From positions 46,684,262-46,748,261 of the forward strand of contig NC_085867.1 in NCBI RefSeq assembly GCF_034702125.1: a stretch of 64,000 nucleotides of DNA. Direction: 5' to 3'. This stretch comes from Engraulis encrasicolus (taxonomy: Eukaryota > Chordata > Actinopteri > Clupeiformes > Engraulidae). This document shows, piece by piece, positions 28,403 through 39,399 of the stretch (position 1 is its first letter; each line of letters opens with the position of its first letter). Made by a program: the position numbers and the translations under genes. Under the pieces are notes generated by a model, which saw only the letters and a list, made by a program, of their open reading frames with translations, had not been told where the DNA came from and did no database searches.

Positions 28403-28636
28403 AAGGAGGAAACCAACGCACACCAGAGGTTTCGAGGTGCCGGTAGCAGGTAGATCAGTTTTTTAGAAGAAGATATCGCACACTCTTGTCCATCGTGCTG
28501 CAATTTATTCAGAAAACAATGTTTCAGCCTGTATGGCCTTTCTCAAGTTTTAGAAAGGCCATACAGGCCGAAACGTTGTTTTCTTAATAAATTGCAGCAC
28601 GATGGACAAGAGTGTGCTGTATCTTCTTCTAAAAAA
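28403..28636. mobile_element. Hairpin retro-insertion, 15-bp TSD gggactcgctttttg
   Basis: The 15-mer gggactcgctttttg occurs at 28388-28402 and 28637-28651 on either side of a palindromic segment whose arms (gcacactcttgtccatcgtg and its inverse) close around 28550. A long exact TSD shows target-primed retroposition. The apex holds 'aggccatacaggccgaaacg', a helix plus GAAA pattern like the Penelope-type copies at 38234 and 55992 but lacking CTGATGA. Confidence 0.8.
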
Positions 28637-28950
28637 GGGACTCGCTTTTTGGCACGACAGGGGCACAGAACTGGGTGCCCATTACACAGGGCTTCCAGAT
28701 GGGTTTTATCCTGGGCCAAGCCAAAGTCATCAAGGCAGCCCCCCCTCCTGACTACATCTGAAGCTCAGCTTTATGACCCAATAGCCACTGGTGGTGATAA
28801 TTACATGTAATGTACGGATAACTAAAAATGGACTATTCATCATCATCATCATCATCATCGCAGGAACAATGCAGCTGTCGATGGATGGGCGTGCCAAGGG
28901 GTCTTTGAATGTGCGCAATCACCAGTTACTAATGGCCTGCCCACCTTAAC

Positions 28951-28961
28951 GACACACACAC

Positions 28962-29001
<40 letters not shown>

Positions 29002-29046
29002 CCAGCTCCGCACCACCCCACCCCACAGCACAGCACAGCACAGCAC
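28951..29046. repeat. CA microsatellite and short CAGCA run
   Basis: CA tract at 28951-28999 followed by a GC-rich stretch with (cagca)n at 29026-29047. Confidence 0.93.
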
Positions 29047-29152
29047 AGCCACTGCACCACAGGCTTCCCGCTGTTTTCTTTAGTTGCAAACGGCCCCAGT
29101 AACCCTGAGCCGTGTGGAATGAGCCTGAGGAATGAGCTCGCTCTCCTCTGTC

Positions 29153-29246
29153 GCTCCCTCTCCTCCACTCGCTCTGTCACTCCCTCTCCTCTCCTCCACT
29201 CGCTCTGTCACTCCCTCTCCTCTCCTCCACTCGCTCTGTTCTGTTC
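29153..29246 (+). repeat. 33-bp minisatellite, about 2.7 copies
   Basis: The unit 'cctccactcgctctgtcact' plus 'ccctctcctct' repeats at about 29163, 29195 and 29227. Confidence 0.85.
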
Positions 29247-29799
29247 TGTCCCGCTGACCACCCTACTGTACAATACTGCCCTACAATTTCAGAACGCAGT
29301 ACAATTCGAAATGGCAAACTGAGAAAAAAGGCTTTAAAGTTTCCTCTCTGGCCACACAACTATGTTGGAGGTAAAGTGGTGATGACACTTCCATGTAATA
29401 CTTTTTTAAGGTGGAAATTTATGCACACAAGAAAAAAAAAAAACATTCTCATTACTTTTTAGAAGAAATATCGTTCTGTTGTGGTATTTCTGTCTACACC
29501 AAAACCAGTGTCAATGGAGAAGTGCAGTATATTGTGCGATATACTGCGTTTTTGGCTAGTATGAAGTAACCTCCTAAAACCAAAAGGCGCAGTATAATCG
29601 TTTTTTATCGTTTTTTTCTGAAACGGGACCAAGTTGGACCAACATTTTGTAACACAAGAAAAATAAGGTATTTTAAAGCCAATTTCCGGTCTAAACACAT
29701 TTTCAAGATACTGCATTCTGATATTGTAGGGCAGAATACACATGGACTCATTCACAGCAGCAACAGCAGCGGCAGCCAGGCAGCCTGGAATGGGTAGAA

Positions 29800-29880
29800 A
29801 TAGGGCCCGGCATTTTTTACTTAAACGGGCCCCCTCATAATTAGCAGTGCAGAACTGAATCACCGGTGGGCCCCTATTTT
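29800..29880 (-). mobile_element. Fragment of the CAGGGCTGGACTGG hAT-like family
   Basis: On the - strand: gaaaataggggcccaccggt then 'gattcagttctgcactgctaattatgaggggg', matching the 3' half of the intact copy at 44602-44806. No ends preserved. Confidence 0.7.
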
Positions 29881-29906
29881 CAGATGTAAAAATATATACA
29901 TATATA

Positions 29907-30773
29907 CAGTACAGGCCAAAAGCGTGGACTCACCTTCTCATTTATGCATTCTCTTTATTTTCATGGATTTTCATTGTGTATTTCATGCAGGGCATCAAAA
30001 CTATGCTTGAACACATGGAGAATAACGTGTTTACCAAAAAATATCATTCTAGCTGTTGTCCAACAGCAATGTCAGCTGTCTATCCACCTGACGTCAACAC
30101 AGCACAACTGATGGCCCCACACATTTCAATAAGCTTATTTTTGTCTATTTTCATATAAAAATGCCCAGTCAGTCATGTCAATCCAAATTGAACATTAAAG
30201 TCCTCCAATAACTCACTAGAATTGTAGAACTATAAACTTTTAAACACTTGTCAATACAAGCATTTTACAGACATTTTCTTGATCTGATACTTCTCATAGC
30301 CAGTTACTTGGAGAGGTCAAACCTGTGTTGGAGGGAATCTGTGGCAGGGTTTTTCAGTTTTACTTTTACTTTTTTTATCACTTTTTCACCTCAATAACCA
30401 GCTGTGCTGACCAAGTAACCCATTATCAGATCAAGAAAATCTCTCTTGTATTGCTTGTATCAATTAAAATTGACTCGACTGACTGGGTATTTTTACTTGA
30501 AAATAGACAGGAAAAATAAGCTTGTTGAAATGTTGTTGGGCCCTCAGCTTTGCTGTGTTGACGTCACTGTTTGGCATTTTTTGATATTTTTTAATAATTG
30601 TTTTTGTTTTTATACGTATATATTTTCATTTCTTTGCTACGCACAAAATTATACATGTGTTCATTCACAGTTTTGATGCCCTCCCTGAAAATGTATTAGG
30701 TTCTGTAAATAGCCACAAAAATTAAGAGAATTAAATAAATGAGAAGGGGAGTCCACACGTGTGGCCTGTACTG
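29907..30773. mobile_element. Fold-back Tc1/mariner-type MITE, TA target
   Basis: Begins CAGTACAGGCCAAAAGCG after TA (29905-29906) and ends CGTGTGGCCTGTACTG before TA (30774-30775). The arms pair over about 420 bp with the centre near 30340. The interior has no transposase. Confidence 0.85.
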
Positions 30774-30795
30774 TATATACAGTATATATATATAC

Positions 30796-30929
30796 TTGAA
30801 GGACAACACCGGAACAGCACAGATGTAATTCTATGTGTTTTTTTTATTCAAGTGCACAACATGTTGTGCACTTGAATAAAAAAACACAAAGAATTTCATC
30901 TGTGCTGCTCCGGTGTTGTCCTTCAAGTG
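30796..30929. repeat. 134-bp near-perfect hairpin
   Basis: The left arm acttgaaggacaacaccgga and its inverse at the right continue inward to a perfect palindrome at the apex (gcacaacatgttgtgc). Probably another hairpin retroelement end. Confidence 0.85.
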
Positions 30930-31029
30930 AAGATTTCCTGCCTCTCCCCCATCGATGCACCAGATGATAAAGCAGAAGCTCGAGGAACTACCCTTTTGTT
31001 TAGTATATATATAATTTTTTAACATTTCT

Positions 31030-31172
31030 GAAAATAGGGGCCCACAAGGGTGCAGGGCCCACCGGGAAATGACCGCTGAAAATAGGGGCCCACAAGGGTG
31101 CAGGGCCCACCGGGAAATGCCCGCTGAAAATAGGGGCCCACAAGGGTGCAGGGCCCACCGGGAAATGCCCGC
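31030..31172 (+). repeat. 47-bp unit, three tandem copies (from the hAT-like family)
   Basis: Three copies of 'gaaaataggggcccacaagg gtgcagggcccaccgggaaatg' start at about 31030, 31078 and 31125. The unit is the 3' portion of the CAGGGCTGGACTGG family, locally amplified. Frames on both strands are repeat translations. Confidence 0.9.
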
Positions 31173-31523
31173 TATGCCAGAGGGCCCGTCCAGCCCTGGC
31201 AGCGGTAGCAAGAGCAGCAGCAGCCGCAGAGAGGAGATGAAGAAAAACACTCATCCCCCAACGGGGGAAATAATTGAAAGGAACTACGATGTTTGGAGAA
31301 GCATGCACAGTGCACAGTGCTGCATACACGTACGCACGAACGCACGCACATACATACACACACACACACAATACAAGCTATGTATCTCAATGTGCTCAGG
31401 TAAATGATGTAGGCCTATTTGGTTGTCATAGCTTCAGTTCACTGACTCATATCCACTCTCCCTCTTTCGCTCCCCCTTGCTACAACACTGTCATACTTCA
31501 ACATCATGTCTTCTCAAAATACT

Positions 31524-31930
31524 AGAGATGCACCGGATCCTGATTTTTAGGATCCTGCCAGATACCGGATCCACTGCTTAAGATCCTGCCGGATCCGGAG
31601 CCGGATAGGCCTACCGGATCCTACGAAAGTGTTGAAACACATAGCCTACTCGCACATGTGGGACCTTTTTATTACGTTGGCTCAAACTATTTTTTAGACT
31701 CATTGGCTTACTGCCACACTGCCTGCAACGGCCGCTTCCAAAGGGCTTTCACTCCATGCAGCGATTGGGGTTGTGAAAGACTGACTGAAAAGCCTAGGCT
31801 AGAGATGCACCCGATCCTGATTTTTAGGTAACATGCCGGATACCGGATCCACTGGTTAAGATCCTGCCGGACCCTTATCCTGTGAAAAACCCTATTATCC
31901 TGCCGGATCCGGAACCGACTAAATATGTAT
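31524..31930 (+). repeat. Two copies of a 'tagagatgcaccggatcctg' repeat
   Basis: Copies start at about 31525 and 31799. Both contain 'ggataccggatccactg' and runs of 'gccggatcc'. The left motif resembles a hAT end (TAGAGATGCACC), but no matching right end or TSD was found. Confidence 0.6.
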
Positions 31931-32690
31931 ATGCTAAAATATCTTACCACGAATATGATGTGATAGAAACCATTTACATCACAGGTGGCTGGCAGGACAG
32001 TGCCTTTTCATATTTGAGAATAGGCCTACCTAAGACACAGATGCATCTCCAGGGATACAATTTCCCAGCCAACACACACACACACACACAAAAGTTGTGT
32101 AGGGATGGTTTGAACCACAGGGCATCTGGCTATTTTAAGTATTGTTCCCATAGCTAGTAAACTCAACTGTGTGGAGATAAATTATTATACCTACCGGCCC
32201 ACTACCGAAGATAAACAACAGAGTGAAACAAATGTGTGAATAGCATACGAGCTTTTCAGTGGACCAAATCCGCCTTTTATCTTCTCCAACTATAGATAGA
32301 AGCGGTGTCGACCCCATACAATAGAGAACGCCTCTCTGTGGTTTGCGAGTATTGTTTGCTTGGTCAAAAGCTTTTTTTATTCTATTCAGATATTTGTTTG
32401 GGCTGTTGGACAGTATTCATCTGATCAAAATGCGAGCTCATAGCAACTGTATTTCAGTGCTTTTGAAAGGTAACGTGGCAGTGTGTTGTTTATGAAATGT
32501 TGCCGTGACAGCCACGGCTTTGGTTTTCAACTTGCATTCCCAGGCTACACTGACTCCATCATCAACCTCAACCTGCAGATAGAGGATAGGCTACAAGATT
32601 ATGAAACAGGTCAACAGTGTGACGAGACTATTCTGTGCGGGATGTTTTCTGAAAGACAGTCGCAAAACAAGGAGGATGAGTTGACATTAC
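31931..32690 (-). other. Putative intron 1 start of the tolloid-like gene; no other gene
   Basis: Short CA run at 32072-32088. The + strand frame 32483-32740 runs antisense to the tolloid exon and is a shadow. Confidence 0.5.
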
Positions 32691-32820
32691 CAGCTTTGCA
32701 CGGGTCCTTGAAGTTGATGGTGTCTGCGGGGCCAACATAGTCACTCTCCACCTCCAGTGCAATCGCAAGTAAGACGCGAAGGCTCGATAGTAGGATCACC
32801 CACCTCCTCAGCGGACCCAT
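32691..32820 (-). CDS. Tolloid-like (BMP1/TLL family) metalloproteinase, first coding exon
   Basis: The exon encodes 43 residues plus one base: a signal peptide (MGPLRRWVILLSSLRVLLAIA), an acidic stretch and the block DTINFKDPCKA. In BMP1/tolloid proteins the short acidic N-terminus is followed by an E/D-T-I/L-x-Y/F-KDPCKA block where the first exon ends; the same layout is seen here, with a splice donor gtaatgtc at 32690-32683 in phase 1. The start has a good context (aaacATGG). Family members are secreted astacin proteases with CUB and EGF domains that cleave procollagen C-propeptides and chordin. None of the later exons (astacin zinc motif, CUB) is seen to the left within this window, so intron 1 must exceed 32 kb or the exon is stranded. 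TLL1, TLL2 and BMP1 cannot be told apart from one exon. Confidence 0.72.
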
Positions 32821-33080
32821 GTTTCTGGGACAGGGTAAGAGGATGTGTCAAAACTAAAAACTCTCTGGCGACAGAGAAATGAAACTGGGGGAGGACTTAG
32901 AATGGCTGGGAACTTTGGAGAGGGCGGGTTTTTACAACTGAGCGTTGCCTCTCGGCGTCTTTATTCGGAGGCAGTGATTCGCTCACATACCCGGGAGTCA
33001 GGCCAGCATAAAAAGTTAGCAGTGCGAAGGTCACGCGCATCGATTATTGCGCATATCTGCCGGCTCCCCATAATGTAAAC
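32821..33080 (-). promoter_or_regulatory. Presumed 5' UTR/promoter of the tolloid-like gene
   Basis: Sequence upstream of the start codon includes a CG-containing patch (32930-33060). No TATA box at a fixed distance was identified; the assignment rests on position only. Confidence 0.35.
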
Positions 33081-34323
33081 GTTCTCCACAGTAATGTAGT
33101 TCCATGCAAGTAGGCTACAGTGCCCCTCTAGAGCGGCGTTTAATGACCGTGCATTACTGTTGGCAGAGCTGCAAGGTGGTTGGACTGCGCAGCAGTTGCG
33201 CATGGATACCAACCTGGATGCAGCGGTCAGAGGTTGGCCACCCAGATCTCTTTGGTTAAGCTGTGTGTGTTTAAATAAGGCAAATATCTTAACTGGTGAA
33301 AGAACATCTTCTTTAGACACCAAGGGCAAAACCAAACATTTTAATGAGTTCAATATAAAAATATACATCAAACGAAACACAGGGTCAGCTGCGCAGGCCA
33401 TGTTGCATGTTGCCATAGGCCAACCGGTAATTGCTGGGCTACATAATCTTAGCAAGACACACTGGAGCTAAATTTACATGCCACATCAATAATCCAGCAT
33501 CCAAAAATAATTCTTCTTATGGCATTTAGGATCATTTTGCACATATTGTAGGCCTACACAAAGCCTGCGTCCACTCCATCAAGTTGTCGCCCTCGGCAGG
33601 TGTTTGCGTTGGTTTGGAGATGGCTGTTGTGACTTGTGATGCCATGGAGGCCTCTCGTTCTATCCGAACGTTAATCGAACGCCAGGCTTCTGGGTGGATG
33701 TGTCAGCATAAAAGTGTGTCCAAATCGATAATCACACTCTCCAAGCAGAGTGTGTGGGTGGGTTTTTCAAACATGATAAGCTTAAGAGTTTGTATCCCAA
33801 AATGAATAAAAAAATAAATAAGTACATACATAAATAAATACATAAATACATAAATAAATAAAACATCCTGGTATGCCTTAGTAAATGAAATTACACCATG
33901 AGATTTGGCCACCAAAACCTAGACCAAATGCTCAACAGCTTAATGGAGTCATCGCAATATTTTGTGAAATGTTGTATAAATGATCAGTAGTTTTTGCAAA
34001 GTGTTTACAGACAGACAGACAGACCGACCAAGATGCAAAGTCCTGAAAAAAATCATCCTTCAAATACCCTGTCTGTGTATAGCTTCAATTTAAAAGGAAC
34101 TTTGATAACAGTATAATACAATCCAGAAGTGTCACTAGACCTATTTTACAGGGGCACGTGCATGGGTATTGAGTTCACAAAAAAAAGAACAACCTTGCTA
34201 CCTTGGAATTAAGCTCAAGTTAAGCATACAGAGTAATCATATACAGAATGCGCACAGAATGCTATTTGTTGTGTTTTTGTTTTTTTCTTGCTTCTTGCCC
34301 CCGCGCTTTGCGTGCTCACGTTA
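33081..34323. other. No gene; small tetranucleotide run
   Basis: An (AAAT/ATAC)n-type run at 33805-33862. The 103-codon + and 164-codon - frames at 32961-33471 overlap each other and carry no recognisable domain. Confidence 0.45.
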
Positions 34324-34486
34324 GGCTCGTTCGTGACGAAGCAGTGCTGCTTTTCCTAAGCAGTGGGCATGCGCACTTTGCCAGTTTGATGCATTCTGGT
34401 TAGAATTTTCTAACCACAATATATCAAACTAGCCAGGTGCGCATGTTCGCTGCTTAGCAAAAGCAGCACTGCTTTGCGAACGAGCC
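34324..34486. mobile_element. 163-bp palindromic MITE
   Basis: Begins GGCTCGTTCGTGACGAAGCA and ends with the near inverse (tgctttgcgaacgagcc). The flanks are TTA on the left and TAC on the right, so a TA or TWA target is possible but not proven. Pairs inward to 'gcgcac/gtgcgc'. Confidence 0.65.
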
Positions 34487-34540
34487 TACTATCTGTCGAT
34501 GCCCTACTGTGCCCCTGTATAGTATTAGGTCAGCTGACAC

Positions 34541-34915
34541 TAGGGCTGCACGATTATGGAAAAAATCATAATCACGATTTTTTCGGTCAAAATCATAATC
34601 ACGATTATTAATCACGATTATTGATTTTTGCAGATTTTTTGGAAAATTATAACAAGATGAAATATAACCAAGAATGAATTACATACGGGATGAGAAAAAT
34701 AAAATGAATTGTAATAATTATGTAAAGGCAAGAGCATGAAACTTAAGTGGACAGATTTCTGGCCAGAAACACCAGCCTGTCAGTATGTTCTGGCTTCAAG
34801 GACGCTCTCAAAAGTAGGTCACTATTGCCATGATTAAATCACGATTAAAATCATGAGTTCGATTTCACTATTTTATCACAATTTTGATTATTTTTCGATT
34901 AATTGTGCAGCCCTA
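34541..34915. mobile_element. hAT-like MITE, perfect TSD gctgacac
   Basis: Ends TAGGGCTGCACGATTATGG and AATTGTGCAGCCCTA, with gctgacac at 34533-34540 and 34916-34923. The interior is rich in 'atcacgatta' motifs. Confidence 0.92.
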
Positions 34916-34923
34916 GCTGACAC

Positions 34924-35745
34924 CCCTGGTACAATAATTTCCAAATAAAGCAGCAGGCACTCCACAGGACCACAGAGCCAACAGGATTACAAAGATTAGG
35001 CCTACAGTTGACAAAAATGACAAAAAAATCCAACATTTAGGTAGCAAAACATCAGTACAAATAGCTTTGTCAGCGTCACATTTTTGCAAAATACCCTGAC
35101 TGATTACCGTACAACACATAAAAAGCGCATTCTGCCTTACTTAAAACAGAGACATTTAATACATTGTCATTGCTTTGCCATTTACAATCACCATGCTTAG
35201 AAAAATACTACATTCATGTATTTATATTTAAATCATTCCCAGGTGTTGAATCACCTTTAATCAAATTTTAAAAAATGCTCAAGCAATTAAACAGTGTAAA
35301 AACAGACAGCAGTGCTGGGGTGTTTTTAATCTATTTGCTGAATACTGTTGTAGCAACTAAATTAAATGGAAATTACTTTCATTGTGTACTGAGCTCATGA
35401 GAATTGAGAAGAGAACATGATTGAAAGAAAACGTTCTAAGAACAGACTGCATGGGCTGAAAAAGCACAGTGTTTGTTGGCATTGCTGCTGTTCAACAGTA
35501 ATCGTTCTTCAATACACCACGAGGTGCTACTTTGACACATCATTAGTGATGAACTCGAGGTCGTTGGGTGTTTTGGGTCTTTGATTAACAAACAAAGTGA
35601 GGGTGTTTGCTGATCAATGACCCGACACAGCCACATCGCTGCTGTGAAACAATAATCAATACAGTCCTTGACATAATACTTCACGCGTCCTTCAAGCAAT
35701 CCACCCTTCATGAAGTGCATTCACCTGACCACACATGGAGTATGC
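34924..35745. other. No gene recognised
   Basis: No exon or repeat boundary identified; the 94-codon - frame at 35436-35720 has no motif. Confidence 0.4.
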
Positions 35746-35950
35746 AGGGCTGGACTGGCCATCTGGCATAGCAGGCATTTCCTGGTGGGCCCTCCACCCT
35801 CATGGGCCCCTTATTTTCAGAAAAAATCTGAAAATAGGGGCCCACGAGGGTGCAGGGCCCACCGGTGAGTCAGTTCTGCGCCACTAATTATATTATGAGG
35901 TTTCCCCTTTAATCCAAAAGTGCCCGGGCCCTACGTGTATGTCTCCCCCA
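35746..35950 (+). mobile_element. CAGGGCTGGACTGG hAT-like family, right end lost
   Basis: Starts cagggctggactggccatct at 35746 and follows the 44602-44806 copy through 'gtgagtcagttctgcgccac' and 'gtgcccgggccct', then diverges. Confidence 0.75.
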
Positions 35951-38233
35951 GTTCCTGGGACCCCAAACAAGGCCCAGGCATTTTTGTGCGGTCCCCTCTA
36001 AATTGTGGGCCAGTCCCTCTGAAAATACACAATCACAAGTCGGACAGGCGGACGAAGATCCGTCCATTTATGCAGTGCCACCTTGTGGACACAGGAGGGC
36101 ATAACACTTTCAAGAATGCCTTTCACACGGACAGACAGACCGACTGACCGACCATCGGACGGACATACCCTCTTTAGAGATGCTAGGACGCATCTAAAAA
36201 CCCAACTGCATCTGCCCCCTGAGGACTGTCAACCTACTGGAAATGCCCTGAATGCCAGTTTTAAAGTCCTGGGGCTTCGTGTACAAAAACTTGCTTGTAC
36301 ACAAAAAAGTTCCACATGTAACCAAAAAAGCTCCATATGTAGGCCTAACCAAAAAAGCTCCATAAGTAACCACATTTTCAGATGTACTAATAATACTGAC
36401 GTAACGTGAAGAAGTGCATGCGTGCCAAATTTCATGTGACATTGGAACAACACAAATCAGCATGAAAACCTGTTTATGCAAGTGATACATTTGAAATTTT
36501 AGGCGTAAAGGCGATGTATCTTTTTAAGATTTTTGCTTACGTAAAGATTCAGTAGGAAATCTACAAAGGTCTTTGTACATGAGGCCCCAGGCCTAGAACT
36601 ATATGTGCACGAGAAATATATATTTCGGGAGGAGATCACTCATGTGTCCAGAGTCAGACCATGGAGGTAGTATAAGAACTGGAGAGAGTGAATAAGTCCC
36701 GCCTCCAGTCATTTCAATGGGAAATGCTAGGCTAGTGAATTCAGCCAAAATTGAAAGTTTTTTCAGCTTCCAAAATGGAGTTATTTCCGTCGACAGTTTA
36801 CTCAGCCAATTAAGTGCCACGTTACAGACTGACTTAAGAAAGCTGCAGAAAGCTATAGGCTATGGAAGACGGGCATTGGATGCATGGAGGTGCCCAACCA
36901 GAGACCTGGAAAGGTCTGTGCGCACAACACTAAACTCCCGTACCCATCAATCATCATTGAGCGAAGTGGATGTCGGAAATGCGAAAATGGTGAATTGCTA
37001 ATCGGCGAAGCTAACCAACCAAATCCTGCCCCCCTGGTCCAGACAACATGAGTAATTCAGCAAACGAGGTAGGGATGGGGACGAGGGTTAATGATGACAT
37101 TTCATATGAGGGTCAGTGACGTTTCAACAGTAGCAACCGCCAGTGGCAATTTGGCCGTTCTAGGCCCTCTGTGTGATTAAAATAAGTACAGGCTATTTCA
37201 TGTTCACCTTACTTTCCTATTACTTTTGCCTTTCTCATAAAATCGCCTCAAGAGTAACAGACAAACAGCTAAGCTACTGCTTGGGCTTCAAGTCAAGTCA
37301 GTGTGAAGTCAAGTTCAGTGTGTGTGTTTTTTAGGTTTGATTAGCAGGCAACTGATCATCTACATGAAATGCCAAATTGAAGATAATACTGTAAATTCCA
37401 TGTCCATTTTCCAATGTTATTCTAAATTGCCCTGCTTTTAAGAATCCACTAACATGATTAAGGTGCAACAGGACTGTGGCGAAAACCTTTTTTGTTGTAA
37501 TTTTTAGCACTTTCCATACACCTGGGAATGGGGGGCAGCATTACATCCAAATGGCTAAATTGGATTTAAAATTATAATGGTTAACATGGATGTGGCTTTT
37601 CCTAAGAGCCTGTAGTCCCACACTGACCCCAGTCCTCTCACAGCCCTTTTCGGGAATACCTTCCGAAGGCCAGGGCTGGGCTGAGAGTACGAAATGGGCC
37701 GGGCATTTTTGGCATAGACCAGCAGCCCCTCTCCAGGGCTTGACATAAACTTTTTCACTCACCGGCCACTGTGGCTGGTGGTTTTCCCAAGTCACTAGCC
37801 ATGCAGGCATTCTAATGTTTTTGTTTTCTTTATCCTGATAGTGCACGTCTAACCTCAAAAGATGAGGTGCTAAAGCAACATGAGTGTATTTCTACACGGC
37901 AGTATATCAAGCAAACGGAAACTTTTTCTTGAACTTAAATACAAAACAATTGATACACAAGGGGCAAACAACAGATGCTACTATGATGTGTATGTCTCAT
38001 AACAAGGAATACGCTACCAGCCAAAGTGGCTTGTGACACTGAAAGTAGTACGAGCCACGGCAAAGCTTTACCAGCATTTGGCCGGTTGGCAGGTGCTAGT
38101 GTCAAGCCCCACCCCTCTCCCCCACCCCCCTACTACAATTACGATGGTCTCAGTCCACTCTCCATTAAGGAGTCACTGATGGACCACTCCATCTAAACTG
38201 TGGGCATGTGTGTAAGGGGAAATTTGACACAAA
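35951..38233. other. No gene; 18-bp mini-repeat and hAT-like scraps
   Basis: At about 36297-36376 an 18-21 bp unit 'aaccaaaaaagctccata' repeats three to four times. A (acagacag)-type run lies near 36132-36150. A scrap resembling 'cagggctgg...gggcatttttgg' occurs near 37670-37715. The frame at 36717-37001 is not recognised. Confidence 0.45.
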
Positions 38234-38500
38234 GTTTTGGCAAAGAACGGGCTCAACTTCTTAAAAAACAAAAGTCGAAAATGTATCAACTTAAGGAAGA
38301 AAAATCCGCACTCACAAACTGCGTCTCATTATTTATTTATATTACCACCATGTCCAAAAAGCAAACGCGTTTCGGCTATCAAGCCTTCACCACGCACTGA
38401 TGAAGGCTTGATAGCCGAAACGCGTTTGCTTTTTGGACATGGTGGTAATATAAATAAATAATGAGACGCAGTTTGTGAGTGCGGATTTTTCTTCCTTAAG
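38234..38500 (+). mobile_element. Penelope-like hairpin insertion, 11-bp TSD tttgacacaaa
   Basis: tttgacacaaa at 38223-38233 and 38501-38511 flanks the element. A short leader (gttttggcaaagaacgggct) is followed by two about 100-bp arms that are nearly perfect inverses (38288-38390 and 38400-38502). The apex on the + strand reads CTGATGA (38397-38403), a GGCT/AGCC helix, then GAAA (38417-38420), a hammerhead-like core. Long inverted ends with such motifs are known from Penelope-like elements. Same family at 55992-56210 and 62845-62955. Confidence 0.75.
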
Positions 38501-38511
38501 TTTGACACAAA

Positions 38512-39394
38512 CAAACAAAAGAAAAGCTAAAAGCATGGGGCCCCTGATGACTGTCGGCCCACTGGGGAAAATGCCCTGCATGCCCAGATAACCAGTCCAG
38601 CCCTGCCTTCCGCATAGCTCCATCAGCGTTCAACTCCGCAAGACAGAACTACTGTACTGTACATTCGTCTGACAAGTGTTTGGTTCTTTTCAATCATCAA
38701 TGTAATTACCCCCTCAGGGAGGCGCTACAGATCATTCATTGCTAAGAAGAACATTTATAAACATTATTTTATTCCAAATGCAATTTCCATTGTCAATTGT
38801 CAATAGGATGCAGCATGTGTGTTTTCTGTCTATTTGTGTCTATCTGTGTTTATATCCTGTTTTTTTACCCTGTGAGACCAAAGGCAATTTTATGCTTGCA
38901 TGATAATAAAGTATAATCTAATCTAATCTAATCTAATCTATAATTACCCCTGGTACGTGCACCCCCACAGACGTGCTGCTGACCCTGACCCAGATCCGTA
39001 CCACTGTTGGCCCAGACACGGCACTTCTGGCATACTCAGAGTGATTGTCAGAAGATAAGGGAAACCTGTTGTAAAGGTGAAAGTGCTGGCCAAAGCCATT
39101 ACATCAAATCTCAAACATACATAGCCTACATGTAAATGAATAAAGAAGCACCAACCCACCAGGTCCTACTGATGAGTGCTTCTTTACTTATTTATTTTTG
39201 AGATTTGAGTTTATTCCTCGACAAAGTGAAGCACCCAGTGTAGAGCATTAGACTACAAGGTGGTTGAGCGCGCTTCCTGATCCTTCAAAGCCATTACATC
39301 ACATTTCATTACACTTCACAGACTTTTTTTTTTAAATCCAAAAACAGCTTATTTAGGTAGAGGGTATAGGTTCACAGTTCATGGAGCAATATGG
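38512..39394. other. Repeat scraps, no gene
   Basis: A segment at 38538-38608 (ggggcccctgatgactgtcg... ccagtccagccctg) is another fragment of the CAGGGCTGGACTGG family. A retroposon-like 3' end with (tctaa)n lies at 38866-38941. The rest is unassigned. Confidence 0.5.
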
Positions 39395-39399
39395 GCTTA

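Larger units (their letters stand above)
23485..28665. mobile_element. Outermost inverted-repeat element of a four-layer nest (inferred)
   Basis: A segment of about 60 bp at 23496-23558 (gtcgtgccaaaaagcgagtc ... gttgaaaccaatg) occurs inverted at 28352-28402 plus 28638-28662. The right copy is split by a hairpin insertion. The inverted pair brackets 23907-27206, so it may be the two ends of one older element whose own interior is 23560-23906 and 27211-28350. No TSD found; two unrelated insertions of one repeat could give the same picture. Confidence 0.45.

Noticed and set aside
32483..32740. 85-codon frame on the + strand with no stop across the tolloid exon
   Set aside because: Antisense to the signal-peptide exon, which has better start, donor and family evidence.
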